From positions 1 through 13,870 of the forward strand of contig JAEYPI010000127.1 in NCBI GenBank assembly GCA_023410885.1: DNA of 13,870 bases, written 5' to 3'. The notes under the pieces are model-generated. The model made no database searches. It saw only the letters and a list, made by a program, of their open reading frames with translations, and had not been told where the DNA came from. Origin of the DNA: Bacillota bacterium. GTDB lineage: Bacteria; Bacillota; Clostridia; DSM-8532. Position numbers and translations under genes: made by a program. Each line of letters begins with the position of its first letter. Position 1 is the stretch's first letter. This document shows, piece after piece, positions 12,969-13,870 of this stretch.

Positions 12969-13870
12969 ATGATTTTTCGCAACAGCATAAAAAGCATACT
13001 CCGCACACCCGTTAAAGCTGTTTTATTCGCACTTTTAATCGCAGCGGTGACGGCGTTTTTGTATCTGGGTGTCAACACATGGGCGGCGAGCACCGCCATG
13101 CTGCGAGATTGCGAAGAAAACTACACCACTATCGTCACCATGGAATACCTTGAGGATTACGGTTCAAACAAAGGCAGTAAAAGCGAAGACATGCTTGCGG
13201 ATGTTGCGGCCATCGATTTTGACGCGATCGCTGCAAACGAAAACATGCTCCTCTGGCAGCCCTCGGATATGGGTATGGGTTCGGCCTCGGGCTTTGTTAT
13301 CAATGACAACAATCCTGAATACAGTTACCCCTGTGTGTTCATCGTAACGGGTATAAGGCAATATGCGCAGGACAGTCCCTACTACTGCAAATTGGTCGAA
13401 AGCCTGTACTCTTCCCGCCCTTACGAGGCAGGTCGCATTGTGTTTTTAGATAACAAACCGGAAGATTTCGGGTTTGTGCCCGATCCTAACGCTACCTATG
13501 TGATTCATGCAAAAAACTACAGGAAAAACGGCAATGGCCTGTCGGTAGAGCTTTCACCCTTCTATAGCTGGATTGCGCAGCAAGCCGGTGTAGACTGTGA
13601 TGGGATTCAGCCGTTTTATCAAATAGAATCTGCCGAAGCCCTGCATGCGGACGAAAATAACGTTTACGATACCATAGCAAAATACTATGCCGCCATGAAC
13701 AATACACTCACGGTCTATCGCGCGCGGGAGCTTGGAGATCTCGAGGAATTTCACCAAAACTATTTATGGCCCGTTTCTGGCCGCCTGTTCTCAAGGCAAG
13801 AGGGCGACGAAGGCGCAAAGGTTTGTGTGATCTCCCAAAAACTCGCCGACGATCGTGAATTGAAGGTAGG
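12969..13870 (+). CDS. ABC transporter permease, FtsX/MacB-like (3' partial)
   Basis: This reading frame is open to the window end with no stop, so only the first 300 codons are visible. It starts at the ATG at 12969, with GAGG (12959-12962) 6 bases upstream. The protein begins MIFRNSIKSILRTPVKA, then a single membrane segment at about 16-36 (VLFALLIAAVTAFLYLG). A long extracytoplasmic domain follows with many aromatic and acidic residues. Residues 284-300 (KVCVISQKLADDRELKV) match the stretch that typically closes the MacB-type periplasmic core domain before the FtsX membrane bundle. By family, such permeases pair with an ATP-binding subunit to export lipids, peptides or antibiotics, or to signal. 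The substrate is unknown here, and the partner gene and the remaining membrane helices must lie beyond 13870. Codons rich in GCG, GCC and CGC differ from the CGT- and CTT-rich rpoBC genes and from the AT-richer genes upstream. Confidence 0.8.
   Translation, partial: MIFRNSIKSILRTPVKAVLFALLIAAVTAFLYLGVNTWAASTAMLRDCEENYTTIVTMEYLEDYGSNKGSKSEDMLADVAAIDFDAIAANENMLLWQPSDMGMGSASGFVINDNNPEYSYPCVFIVTGIRQYAQDSPYYCKLVESLYSSRPYEAGRIVFLDNKPEDFGFVPDPNATYVIHAKNYRKNGNGLSVELSPFYSWIAQQAGVDCDGIQPFYQIESAEALHADENNVYDTIAKYYAAMNNTLTVYRARELGDLEEFHQNYLWPVSGRLFSRQEGDEGAKVCVISQKLADDRELKV

Overview
The window looks like chromosomal DNA from a low-to-moderate G+C bacterium of the Bacillota, most likely class Clostridia. 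The evidence is the sequence of RpoB and RpoC (no large lineage-specific insertions, a long acidic RpoB tail), strong purine-rich Shine-Dalgarno sites, a ROK-type glucokinase with its zinc motif, a DUF421/YetF membrane protein and a TIGR01212-type radical SAM protein. I cannot name a genus from the sequence alone.

Layout. Positions 41-970 (+) encode a radical SAM protein of the YtqA/YhcC type, followed by a small hypothetical gene (1083-1343, +). Two genes point the other way: a YetF-like membrane protein (1349-2032, -) and a GNAT acetyltransferase (2174-2716, -). The 188-base gap 2717-2904 separates the acetyltransferase from a divergent ROK glucokinase. It holds two antiparallel promoters that overlap on one 23-bp palindrome, then two further hairpins in the glucokinase leader. 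Glucokinase (2905-3855), tRNA pseudouridine synthase TruA (3919-4671) and a small hypothetical gene (4701-4961) probably form one operon that ends at a hairpin near 5030-5055.

After a 392-base non-coding stretch come rpoB (5354-9097) and rpoC (9112-12648), which are intact, tightly spaced and coupled. They are not flanked by rplKAJL upstream or by rpsL/rpsG/fusA downstream, the arrangement usual in many Bacillota. Three near-identical intrinsic terminators in exact 47-bp tandem follow rpoC (12685-12815). A good promoter (12852-12880) then starts a new unit, whose first gene is an FtsX/MacB-like ABC transporter permease cut off by the window end (12969 onward).

Functionally this is mostly housekeeping: transcription (rpoBC), tRNA modification (truA) and sugar phosphorylation (glucokinase), with accessory membrane and acetyltransferase genes around them. 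I found no convincing new multi-gene system. The unusual parts are regulatory: the triple terminator, the shared-palindrome divergent promoters, and the isolated position of rpoBC.
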